From Phycisphaerae bacterium (GTDB lineage: Bacteria > Planctomycetota > Phycisphaerae > Sedimentisphaerales > SG8-4), in assembly GCA_030613765.1 (NCBI GenBank), contig JAUWLI010000182.1, positions 1-6,391 on the forward strand: a stretch of 6,391 nt of DNA, in the 5' to 3' direction. The position numbers and the translations under genes were made by a program. The notes beneath the pieces are model-generated. The model saw nothing but the letters and a program-made list of their open reading frames with translations. It made no database searches and had not been told where the DNA came from. Within the stretch, counting starts at the first letter, position 1. Each line of letters starts with the position of its first letter. Shown one piece after another: positions 1 through 5,054 of the stretch.

Positions 1-455
1 GGATTGACAATATACCACTCTTCGATGAATCCAAGGTGAAGGCCGTGCTCCTCATGTTCATGTTCCATCGTTGTGTGCCCATCATCTGCCGAAGTCGCCT
101 CGGAATGATGCAGTTGGTCGTGCGTCGGAACGTTCAAACCCAATAAGTCCGCGCCGATATGAGGGATCACTATATCACTGAGCGTAGCGATTCCGACAGA
201 ACCGATAAAACCAACGGCCAGTACAAGAAGAAACTGCTTTTTCTTGGCATGGAGTTGGAACATCGATGCAGTTACAATCGCGCTCAATACAACATGGGCA
301 GGATGGAAGATAGCAAACAATGTATGCCTGCTCCCACCGCTGATATTTCTTAAAAGAAGCATGAAACCGATACCCAATACCGCACCAAGGAGTGTAAACG
401 GCGCATGCCCCTTTAGCTCCACGAGAATATGTTTCGCTTTGTCTTTTATTGACAT
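1..455 (-). CDS. Polytopic membrane protein with histidine-rich loop (3' end outside window)
   Basis: The minus strand is open from an ATG at 455-453 to the window edge, giving 151 complete codons plus a partial Pro codon. Three hydrophobic stretches are visible, at about residues 19-35, 45-66 and 75-98. An FHPAH motif (50-54) sits in the second. Between about 112 and 140 there is a hydrophilic loop with eight histidines (H112, H116, H117, H127, H132, H134, H137, H140) mixed with Asp and Glu, after which the chain becomes hydrophobic again. An AAAGG ribosome site (471-467) lies 11 nt before the ATG. I do not recognise the family with certainty. The His/acid loop between membrane segments is typical of metal-handling permeases, so a role in divalent metal transport or sensing is a reasonable inference, supported by the palindromic operator in its promoter. 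Plus-strand frames over this stretch encode nothing credible. Confidence 0.8.
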   Translation of the reverse strand, partial: MSIKDKAKHILVELKGHAPFTLLGAVLGIGFMLLLRNISGGSRHTLFAIFHPAHVVLSAIVTASMFQLHAKKKQFLLVLAVGFIGSVGIATLSDIVIPHIGADLLGLNVPTHDQLHHSEATSADDGHTTMEHEHEEHGLHLGFIEEWYIVN

Positions 456-507
456 ATTTAAATCAACCTTTATTTAGACCCCAAAATAACACTCTTTATA
501 TTACACC

Positions 508-537
508 ATTATCCCGCTAAATGCAACTAAGTTGCAA
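508..537 (-). promoter_or_regulatory. Sigma-70-type promoter of the His-rich membrane protein gene
   Basis: Reading the minus strand, a TTGCAA -35 box (537-532) is followed after 18 bp by a GATAAT -10 box (513-508). The expected transcription start is near 501, giving a leader of about 45 nt before the ATG at 455. The -35 box is one arm of the palindrome at 522-536, so regulator binding would block polymerase. Box matches are seen directly; activity is inferred. Confidence 0.55.
522..536. promoter_or_regulatory. 15-bp palindromic operator candidate (TGCAACT-A-AGTTGCA)
   Basis: This is a perfect inverted repeat with 7-bp arms around a central A. It covers most of the -35 box and part of the spacer of the minus-strand promoter. 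Short, AT-flanked, odd-length palindromes of this kind are typical of Fur-superfamily repressors (Fur, Zur, Mur, PerR), and the downstream product carries a His-rich loop. The identity of the regulator is inference, as no regulator gene is in the window. Confidence 0.5.
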
Positions 538-597
538 ATATTTTTCTGTGATTATTTTGGGTGTCAACTTGTGGCTTCCGCCATTATGGGCAAATGC

Positions 598-689
598 AAA
601 GCCGGTCACTGCTATTACAAATCAAAAACCCATTGCGGATTTTACTCTGGATGGGTAAATTAGGGCCTTTATTGAAAATAACCGGCTTT
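598..689 (+). promoter_or_regulatory. Structured 5' leader of the peptidase C26 gene
   Basis: A 9-bp arm AAAGCCGGT (598-606) pairs with ACCGGCTTT (681-689). Inside it ACCCAT (628-633) pairs with ATGGGT (651-656). The outer 3' arm runs into a T stretch and ends 2 nt before the GGAG ribosome site (692-695), so folding could affect translation, and the ACCGGCTTTTT tail resembles an intrinsic terminator. It matches no riboswitch class that I recognise. A weak promoter-like pair (TTGCGG 633-638, 17 bp, TAAATT 656-661) also lies here. If that were the real promoter, the outer stem would not be transcribed whole. The stretch 561-704 is otherwise open in the gene's frame, but shows no coding character. 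Confidence 0.35.
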
Positions 690-704
690 TTGGAGCAAAT
701 GAAC

Positions 705-1508
705 ATGATGACTATAAATAAGCAGACAACGAAGAAGATTCTTTTATTGCTGGTCCTGGCGACTTTGGTGGTTTGTTGTGGTTGCCAGAGCACCCGTGCA
801 CCGGCCCGGCCGCTCATTGGAATTACAAGTGTCTATAGCGCAAATAACAAAAGCGGCACGACCACGGTTGATTTCGCCTATATAAAAGCAGTCACCGAAA
901 CAGGCGGCGCCCCCCTGATTCTGCCAACCATCTCAGAAGACCAAATTTTACAACAGTATGTGGACCAGCTCGATGGTTTGGTACTGGTCGGTGGTGACGA
1001 TATCCCACCTTCCGCCTACGGCCAACAGCCACACGAAACAGTCAAAATAATGCCTACACAGCGCTATAATTTCGAAAAAAACCTGATCTCTCTCTGGTGG
1101 GCACGCGGAAAACCACTCCTGGGCATCTGTTTGGGAATGCAGTTTACAAATGTAGTCTCAGGGGGAACCCTCATTCAGGACATACCCTCCCAGGTGGGTA
1201 CAAAAGTAAAACATCGCGGCTATCATCAGGTCAAAATTGAACCGAAAAGCTCCCTGGCACAAATCCTCGGCTCCGACCGGGCCTACGTCTACTCCAACCA
1301 TCACCAGGCCGTCAAAGACCTCGGTAGAAATTTGAAAATTATCGCCCGAAGCGAAGACGGCGTCGCCGAGGCCATGGAACGGACCGATGGAAAGTTCGGC
1401 CTCTTTGTCCAGTGGCATCCAGAGGCAAGCGATAACATCGAGCAGCGAAATGCAATCTACGGCGCTCTCATTCGAGCATGTGCTGTACGAAATAAGAAAT
1501 CTCCATAA
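705..1508 (+). CDS. Peptidase C26 / gamma-glutamyl-GABA hydrolase-like protein with lipoprotein-type signal
   Basis: This is a class I glutamine amidotransferase-like hydrolase of the PuuD family, which cleaves gamma-glutamyl bonds, for example in gamma-glutamyl-GABA. The 267-aa chain starts PLIGITS after the signal. It has LDGLVLVGGDDIPPS, the nucleophile elbow GICLG with Cys142, the YSNHHQAVKDLG block, and the terminal FVQWHPE with His238 and Glu240, so the Cys-His-Glu triad is complete. The N-terminus has Lys6, Lys10 and Lys11, a hydrophobic core (12-23) and the cluster CCGC at 24-27, consistent with a lipoprotein signal. Position -3 before Cys27 is not the usual Leu, so the exact lipidation site is uncertain. 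The start was chosen because GGAG (692-695) is 9 nt before the ATG at 705; ATG 699 is too close and ATG 708 is possible. ribF follows 20 nt after the stop, suggesting co-transcription. Substrate is unproven. Confidence 0.88.
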   Translation: MMTINKQTTKKILLLLVLATLVVCCGCQSTRAPARPLIGITSVYSANNKSGTTTVDFAYIKAVTETGGAPLILPTISEDQILQQYVDQLDGLVLVGGDDIPPSAYGQQPHETVKIMPTQRYNFEKNLISLWWARGKPLLGICLGMQFTNVVSGGTLIQDIPSQVGTKVKHRGYHQVKIEPKSSLAQILGSDRAYVYSNHHQAVKDLGRNLKIIARSEDGVAEAMERTDGKFGLFVQWHPEASDNIEQRNAIYGALIRACAVRNKKSP

Positions 1509-1528
1509 TAAGGATATGTAAAACCCAA

Positions 1529-2512
1529 ATGAAGATTGTAGAAGTAACGTCCGGCCTTGCCGAATTGGCAACAGTGCAAAAAGGCTGTGTGCTGACAATA
1601 GGTAATTTCGATGGCGTCCACATGGGCCATCAGGAAATCTTGAACGCCGCCAAACAAACCGCATCAGAAAACCAAACGCAATTGTTGGTAATGACCTTCG
1701 AGCCGCATCCGCTTTCTGTCTTAAATCCGCACAAAAAGCCCGGCATTTTAACGTCCCTTGAATTGAAAAAGCATCTTCTTGTCGAAGCCGGCGCCGATTG
1801 CCTTCTCATCATAAAAAGCACTCCCCGGCTTCTAAGCCTTTCACCTGATGATTTCGTGAAGCAATTTGTTGTCAAAGGTATTCAGCCAAACATAGTCGTC
1901 GAGGGTGAAAGCTTTAATTTCGGCTCAGGCCGAGTCGGTAATGTCCAGATGTTGCAAAAGATAGGGACAGGCAAAGGTTTTCTCGTTTCTATAATCGACC
2001 CCAAAGAAGTTCAACTCTCAACCGGCCAAACGGTCAAAATCTCGAGCACACTCATTCGCGATATGCTCAGAAAAGGCAGTGTAGCTGATGCCGCCCTTGC
2101 ACTAAGCAGACCTTACAGGCTCATCGGCCGGATTGTTCCGGGCCGCGGCAAAGGAAAACAATTAGGCTTCCCCACAGCAAATATGGCACCGCCCGACCAG
2201 CTTATCCCCGCGGAGGGCGTCTACGCCGGCTTCGTCGAAATCGGTGATACTATCGAGGAGGTCTGTCAAACGCATAACAAATTGCCTGCCGCCCTGAGCA
2301 TAGGCAGATCACAGAGCCTCGGTGCCGACATTCCCCTCTTGATAGAAGCACACCTGTTAATTGATGATGTGGGTGAATTGTACGATAAATGGCTCGCTAT
2401 GGATTTCATAGAGCGAATCCGAGACCAGCAAAAATTCGATACTGAAAAAGACCTTGCCGACCAAATAGCAAAAGACTGCGAAAAAACAAAGGCAATTTTA
2501 AGAATGAATTAA
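1529..2512 (+). CDS. ribF: Bifunctional riboflavin kinase / FAD synthetase
   Basis: This 327-aa cytoplasmic enzyme phosphorylates riboflavin to FMN and adenylylates FMN to FAD. The N-terminal FAD synthetase (nucleotidyltransferase) domain shows GNFDGVHMGH (25-34), FEPHP (57-61), the VVEGESFNFGSGRVG block, and ISSTLIR (171-177). The C-terminal riboflavin kinase domain shows GRGKGKQLGFPTAN, with P215 T216 A217 N218 for nucleotide and metal binding, EGVYAG, and the catalytic Glu273 in IEAHLL. Length is normal for the family (about 300-330). One oddity: the usual IG-x-x-PTF segment reads SIGRSQSLG (257-265), and LYG reads LYD. An AGGA (1511-1514) lies 14 nt before the ATG, a long spacing, so translation may depend partly on coupling with the gene upstream. 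No FMN riboswitch fits in the 20-nt gap. Confidence 0.95.
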   Translation: MKIVEVTSGLAELATVQKGCVLTIGNFDGVHMGHQEILNAAKQTASENQTQLLVMTFEPHPLSVLNPHKKPGILTSLELKKHLLVEAGADCLLIIKSTPRLLSLSPDDFVKQFVVKGIQPNIVVEGESFNFGSGRVGNVQMLQKIGTGKGFLVSIIDPKEVQLSTGQTVKISSTLIRDMLRKGSVADAALALSRPYRLIGRIVPGRGKGKQLGFPTANMAPPDQLIPAEGVYAGFVEIGDTIEEVCQTHNKLPAALSIGRSQSLGADIPLLIEAHLLIDDVGELYDKWLAMDFIERIRDQQKFDTEKDLADQIAKDCEKTKAILRMN

Positions 2513-2517
2513 TCATA

Positions 2518-2529
2518 AAGGAATTCCTT
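2518..2529. promoter_or_regulatory. 12-bp perfect palindrome at the -35 region
   Basis: AAGGAATTCCTT is fully symmetric and lies between the ribF stop and the next gene, overlapping the first two bases of the TTGATA -35 box. It is placed as an operator for a dimeric regulator. It has no loop or T-run, so it is not a typical intrinsic terminator for ribF. The regulator is unknown; one product of the downstream pair could act on it, which is inference. Confidence 0.4.
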
Positions 2530-2554
2530 GATAATAATTACCGAAAGGTATAAT
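2528..2554 (+). promoter_or_regulatory. Promoter giving a probably leaderless mRNA
   Basis: A TTGATA -35 box (2528-2533), a 15-bp spacer and a perfect TATAAT -10 box (2549-2554) precede the ATG at 2563 by only 8 nt. Transcription would start at about 2561-2563, on or next to the start codon. There is no well-spaced Shine-Dalgarno site; the only AAAGG (2544-2548) is 14 nt away and upstream of the predicted start. The -10 box is embedded in a TAATTACC-GAAA-GGTATAATTA near-palindrome (2535-2556), a possible second operator. The spacer is shorter than the 17-bp optimum. Confidence 0.5.
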
Positions 2555-2562
2555 TACTGCGT

Positions 2563-2808
2563 ATGGGTATTCAAGATACATCTAAACAAGCCAATCAGGT
2601 TGTTGTGGGGATATACAGGAGAATGTCCAGCTCGTCCAAAGGTGACTTGATTTTTGATGCTTACAGGACCGGCAGAGAACTGGCCATGGCAGGCTTGCGT
2701 CAGCGCTATCCAAAGGCAGACAACAAAAAATTGTGGAACTTGTGGGCACGTGGTCATCTTGGTGATGAACTTTTCGAGCGTGTATACGGAGGAACGCCTA
2801 ATGAGTGA
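2563..2808 (+). CDS. Small helical protein of unknown function, partner of the nucleotidyltransferase
   Basis: This 81-aa protein has no signal peptide or membrane segment. It is rich in Arg, Lys and aromatic residues: YRRM (18-21), an amphipathic stretch around DAYRTGRELAMAGLRQRYP (32-50), then KKLWNLWARGHLGDELFERVYG (55-76). It looks entirely alpha-helical. I do not recognise a named domain; the general layout (a D-A-x-x-x-x-R-E-L-A helix, a YP turn and a terminal RVYG) resembles small proteins I recall beside nucleotidyltransferases of this type, but that is unverified memory. The next gene's ATG lies inside its last codons (8-bp overlap), so the two are translationally coupled. It lacks an obvious R-x4-6-H ribonuclease motif, so it does not look like a HEPN toxin. 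It could be an antitoxin, a binding partner or a DNA-binding autoregulator. Confidence 0.75.
   Translation: MGIQDTSKQANQVVVGIYRRMSSSSKGDLIFDAYRTGRELAMAGLRQRYPKADNKKLWNLWARGHLGDELFERVYGGTPNE
2788..2793 (+). promoter_or_regulatory. Ribosome binding site that fixes the nucleotidyltransferase start
   Basis: GGAGGA lies 7 nt before the ATG at 2801, inside the end of the preceding gene. It is the strongest ribosome site in the window and decides against the ATG at 2654 in the same frame, which would overlap the small gene almost completely. Confidence 0.75.
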
Positions 2809-3382
2809 GCTCCTGGACCTGGAAATACTCAAGAACTTTACAGATATACTTGAATCGTTGGGAATTACTTATGTCATAGGCGGTTCGGTCGCCAGTTCTA
2901 TCTATGGAAAAGTTAGGTTTACTCAGGATACCGACATGACTGTCGAGCCGTTTGAAAGCAAAGCCGATGAGTTCTTCAGGTTGGTCAGGTCGGATTTCTA
3001 TATCAGCTCGGATGCCATGCAACAGGCTCTGAGGCAGAAAAGCAGCTTCAATGTCGTGCATCTGGAATCAGCATTTAAGATTGATGTTTTCATTCAAAAA
3101 GACACGGAATTCGAAAAACAGCTCTTTCCAAGACGCAAATTTATGAAGCTATCGGACAGGTTTGAAAAAGCTTTTTCTATAGTCTCTGCTGAAGACATTA
3201 TTTTGTTAAAGCTTAGGTGGTACCGGCAGACTGACTGTAGCTCGGAGAAACAATGGGAAGACGTCTTATCGGTGTTGGAGGTGCAAAAAGATGAGCTTGA
3301 TTTAGGGTACTTAAAGAAATGGGCCGGTGTACTCAGAATAGACCAACTGCTGGCCAACGCCATATCTGAAGCCGAATCATGA
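2801..3382 (+). CDS. Nucleotidyltransferase-fold protein (AbiEii-like / minimal NTase type)
   Basis: This 193-aa protein begins with a helix, then YVIGGSVASSIYG (24-36) and R-F-T-Q-D43-T-D45. This is the GG/S...D-x-D signature of the polymerase-beta-like nucleotidyltransferase superfamily. A third carboxylate, Asp95 in FKIDVFI, completes the metal-binding triad, so the protein looks catalytically intact. SAEDIILLKLRWYR (129-142) with Lys137, followed by SEKQWEDVLSVL, resembles the S-x-E-D-h-h-x-x-K-L segment of AbiEii-like toxins. Members of this superfamily transfer nucleotides to RNA or protein in toxin-antitoxin, abortive-infection and antibiotic-inactivation systems; the target here is unknown. 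The gene overlaps the preceding 81-aa ORF by 8 bp and shares its promoter. By eye it has more T-ending codons than ribF and nrnA around it, a weak hint of separate origin. Superfamily call is firm, biological role is not. Confidence 0.82.
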   Translation: MSELLDLEILKNFTDILESLGITYVIGGSVASSIYGKVRFTQDTDMTVEPFESKADEFFRLVRSDFYISSDAMQQALRQKSSFNVVHLESAFKIDVFIQKDTEFEKQLFPRRKFMKLSDRFEKAFSIVSAEDIILLKLRWYRQTDCSSEKQWEDVLSVLEVQKDELDLGYLKKWAGVLRIDQLLANAISEAES

Positions 3383-3443
3383 TTGTGCACGGGCAGTGTC
3401 AATAATGGTCGTTATCGGATAAAATATTAACGGGAGTTTTGTG

Positions 3444-3992
3444 ATGTCAAAAAAAGTTTTGGTTGCAATAGCGGATGGCACCGAGGAATTGGAGGTCGTA
3501 ACCATAATTGATGTCCTGAGAAGGGCCGAAGCAGACGTCACGGTTGCCTCTGTGGGCGACATACAGATTACCGCCGGCAGGGGGGTAAAATTAGTGGCCG
3601 ACGCCGTCATTTCAGACTGCGTTGGTAGCGTCTATGATTTGATTGTCCTGCCCGGCGGTATGCGGGGGGCCGAGCATCTAAGAGACAGCAGCCAGCTCAT
3701 CGATATGCTCAAAGAACAGGCTGCTTCCGGCCGGCTTTACGCTGCCATCTGTGCCTCCCCGGCCGTTGCGTTAAAACCTCACGGCCTTCTGGAAAATAAA
3801 AAGGCCACCTGTTATCCTTCTTTGCTTTCGGACCTGGATAAATCTGAGCAGGCAAAAGTCGTCATTGATGGCAACCTTATCACCAGCCAGGGTCCCGGCA
3901 CAGCTTTGGAATTTTCGTTAAAACTAACCGAGATGCTCTTCGACAAACAAAAATCCCGGGAAGTCGCCAATGCCATGCTCGTAAAAAACTGA
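3444..3992 (+). CDS. DJ-1/PfpI family protein (YajL/ThiJ-like)
   Basis: This 182-aa protein spans the whole DJ-1 fold: KKVLVAIADGTEELE at the start with Glu17 equivalent to DJ-1 Glu18, VDVLRRA-type helix, YDLIVLPGGMRGAEHLRDS, the nucleophile elbow AAICASPAVAL with Cys103 equivalent to DJ-1 Cys106, and TSQGPGTALEFSLKL near the end. The Glu-Cys pair that tunes the reactive cysteine is present. Family members act as redox-sensitive chaperones, glyoxalases or deglycase-like enzymes; the specific activity cannot be read from sequence. ATG 3444 was chosen because GGGAG (3432-3436) is 7 nt away; the GTG at 3441 would be too close. A TAAAAT -10-like box (3420-3425) lies in the 61-nt gap after the nucleotidyltransferase gene, without a convincing -35. 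The DHH gene follows after 32 nt, so these two are probably co-transcribed. Confidence 0.92.
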   Translation: MSKKVLVAIADGTEELEVVTIIDVLRRAEADVTVASVGDIQITAGRGVKLVADAVISDCVGSVYDLIVLPGGMRGAEHLRDSSQLIDMLKEQAASGRLYAAICASPAVALKPHGLLENKKATCYPSLLSDLDKSEQAKVVIDGNLITSQGPGTALEFSLKLTEMLFDKQKSREVANAMLVKN

Positions 3993-4024
3993 AAAAACAT
4001 GCAAAAAAAAATAAAAGGAATTTT

Positions 4025-5041
4025 ATGATACACGAAAAAGAATATCAAAAAGCACTTGAGCTAATCAACAAATCCAACACTATCTTGATAACGGCCCATA
4101 CCCGGCTTGATGGCGACGCCTGCGGCTGCATGGCCGCTATGGATGACACGCTGACAGCTCTCGGCAAAAAGGTAAAACCCCTGTTTCTTTCACCAATTCC
4201 CGAATGGTATGAGTTTCTCTTCCATGATCAGCACCCCATCCTCGGCGCAGACGTCAGCCTCGAACAGTTAATGCAGGGCCAATTCGCCGAACCTGATTTG
4301 ATCATAATTGTCGATACCAACAGCTACAGCCAGCTTCCTCAATTTGACGAATATCTAAAGCACGCCGGCAAGCCAGTCATGATTATCGACCACCACGCAA
4401 CCGCCGACGGCCTTGGCAATGTCGAACTCACCGAAAAAGATGCAGCCGCCACAGGACTGATTGTTCTTGATTTCCTCAAGTACGCCAACTTCCCGATTAC
4501 CGAAAAGATTGCCGAAGCCCTTTTCGTCGCAACGGCAACCGATACAGGCTGGTTTCAGTTCAACAATACAGATAGCAGGGTTTTCCACTCCTGCGCCGAG
4601 CTGATTAAAGCCGGTGCAAATCCTGCTCAAATCTACTATAACCTGTATCAGAATTACTCACATCAGCGATTCAAGCTGATGACGGCCATGCTCAACACCC
4701 TCGAACTCCATCTTGACGGGCGTTTCGCAACCCAGCACATAATGCTCAGCGATTTCGCCCAATCCGGTGCCGAACACAAAGACACCGAAAACCTCATCGA
4801 CGAATGTCGGCGGATAAGAACTATCGAGGCATCAGCTTTATTTGTCGAATCCAAAGATGGCCGCTTCAGATGTTCCCTGAGAAGCAGAGGTGCTGTCGAC
4901 GTCGGAAAAATCGCTCAAAAGTTCGGAGGAGGAGGTCACAAAATGGCCGCAGGACTCTTTCTATCTCCGTCCTTGGAAAAAGCAAAACAGCTTATTCTGG
5001 CTGAAATAACGAAACAATTCAAACAGCCCGACAGTAAATGA
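4025..5041 (+). CDS. nrnA: DHH/DHHA1 phosphoesterase, NrnA-like (oligoribonuclease / pAp phosphatase)
   Basis: This 338-aa cytoplasmic enzyme has the normal NrnA length. Motif I is HTRLDGDACG (His25, Asp29, Asp31), motif II IIIVDTN (Asp97), motif III IDHHA (Asp122, His123, His124) and motif IV ATDTGWF (Asp173), together forming the two-Mn site. The C-terminal DHHA1 domain ends with FGGGGHKMAAG (Gly301-Gly304, His305), which binds the substrate nucleotide. Known relatives degrade 2-5 nt RNA (nanoRNA) and dephosphorylate pAp; some degrade pGpG or other linear dinucleotides. The symbol is given by family membership; exact substrate range is uncertain. AGGA (4016-4019) is 5 nt before the ATG, within a very A-rich gap that includes nine consecutive A (4003-4011). 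Its stop is 3 bp from the stop of the convergent gene. Confidence 0.92.
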   Translation: MIHEKEYQKALELINKSNTILITAHTRLDGDACGCMAAMDDTLTALGKKVKPLFLSPIPEWYEFLFHDQHPILGADVSLEQLMQGQFAEPDLIIIVDTNSYSQLPQFDEYLKHAGKPVMIIDHHATADGLGNVELTEKDAAATGLIVLDFLKYANFPITEKIAEALFVATATDTGWFQFNNTDSRVFHSCAELIKAGANPAQIYYNLYQNYSHQRFKLMTAMLNTLELHLDGRFATQHIMLSDFAQSGAEHKDTENLIDECRRIRTIEASALFVESKDGRFRCSLRSRGAVDVGKIAQKFGGGGHKMAAGLFLSPSLEKAKQLILAEITKQFKQPDSK

Positions 5042-5054
5042 TTCTTATTCGGGC
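5026..5054. repeat. Inverted repeat spanning the convergent stop codons
   Basis: GCCCGA (5026-5031) pairs with TCGGGC (5049-5054), and the 17-nt loop contains both convergent stop codons (5039-5041 plus, 5047-5045 minus). No T-run follows on the plus strand and only a loose one on the minus strand, so it is a weak candidate for a bidirectional terminator. Confidence 0.3.

Larger units (their letters stand above)
480..561. repeat. 10-bp inverted repeat flanking the promoter/operator
   Basis: CCCAAAATAA at 480-489 is exactly repeated inverted as TTATTTTGGG at 552-561. The arms bracket the promoter and the 15-bp palindrome, one on each side. It could be a second pair of regulator half-sites or a chance AT-rich match. 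Confidence 0.35.

Noticed and set aside
159..477. Two plus-strand ORFs of 64 and 77 codons.
   Set aside because: They are antisense to the continuous minus-strand membrane protein frame, which has a ribosome site, a promoter and clear membrane segments.
561..704. In-frame GTG extension of the peptidase C26 gene (48 extra codons).
   Set aside because: It places a second basic and hydrophobic stretch before the signal sequence, has no ribosome site, and overlaps the palindromic regulatory region. The ATG at 705 has a well-spaced GGAG.
584..817. Minus-strand 77-codon ORF over the C26 leader and start.
   Set aside because: It is antisense to the signal-peptide region and has no recognisable motif or ribosome site.
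1509..1528. FMN riboswitch or regulatory mini-ORF (ATG-TAA at 1516-1521) before ribF.
   Set aside because: The gap is only 20 nt, far too short for an FMN element, and the ribosome site is too close to the mini-ORF ATG.
1158..1875. Minus-strand ORFs of 168, 66 and 81 codons.
   Set aside because: They are shadows of the C26 and ribF genes, whose catalytic motifs are in the plus-strand frame.
2654..2800. Earlier ATG for the nucleotidyltransferase gene.
   Set aside because: The extra 49 residues overlap the 81-aa gene, show no family similarity and lack a ribosome site, while ATG 2801 has GGAGGA at 7 nt.
2563..3382. A classic HEPN-MNT (HepT-MntA) toxin-antitoxin pair.
   Set aside because: The 81-aa partner has no R-x4-6-H motif and is shorter than typical HEPN domains, and the nucleotidyltransferase is longer than minimal MntA proteins.
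3094..3610. Minus-strand ORFs of 102 and 77 codons.
   Set aside because: They are antisense to the nucleotidyltransferase and DJ-1 genes, with low-complexity Ser/Thr composition typical of shadow frames.
4355..5004. ORFs on both strands inside the DHH gene.
   Set aside because: All five DHH/DHHA1 motifs lie in the 4025 frame; the alternatives have no motif and unusual Arg/Cys-rich composition.
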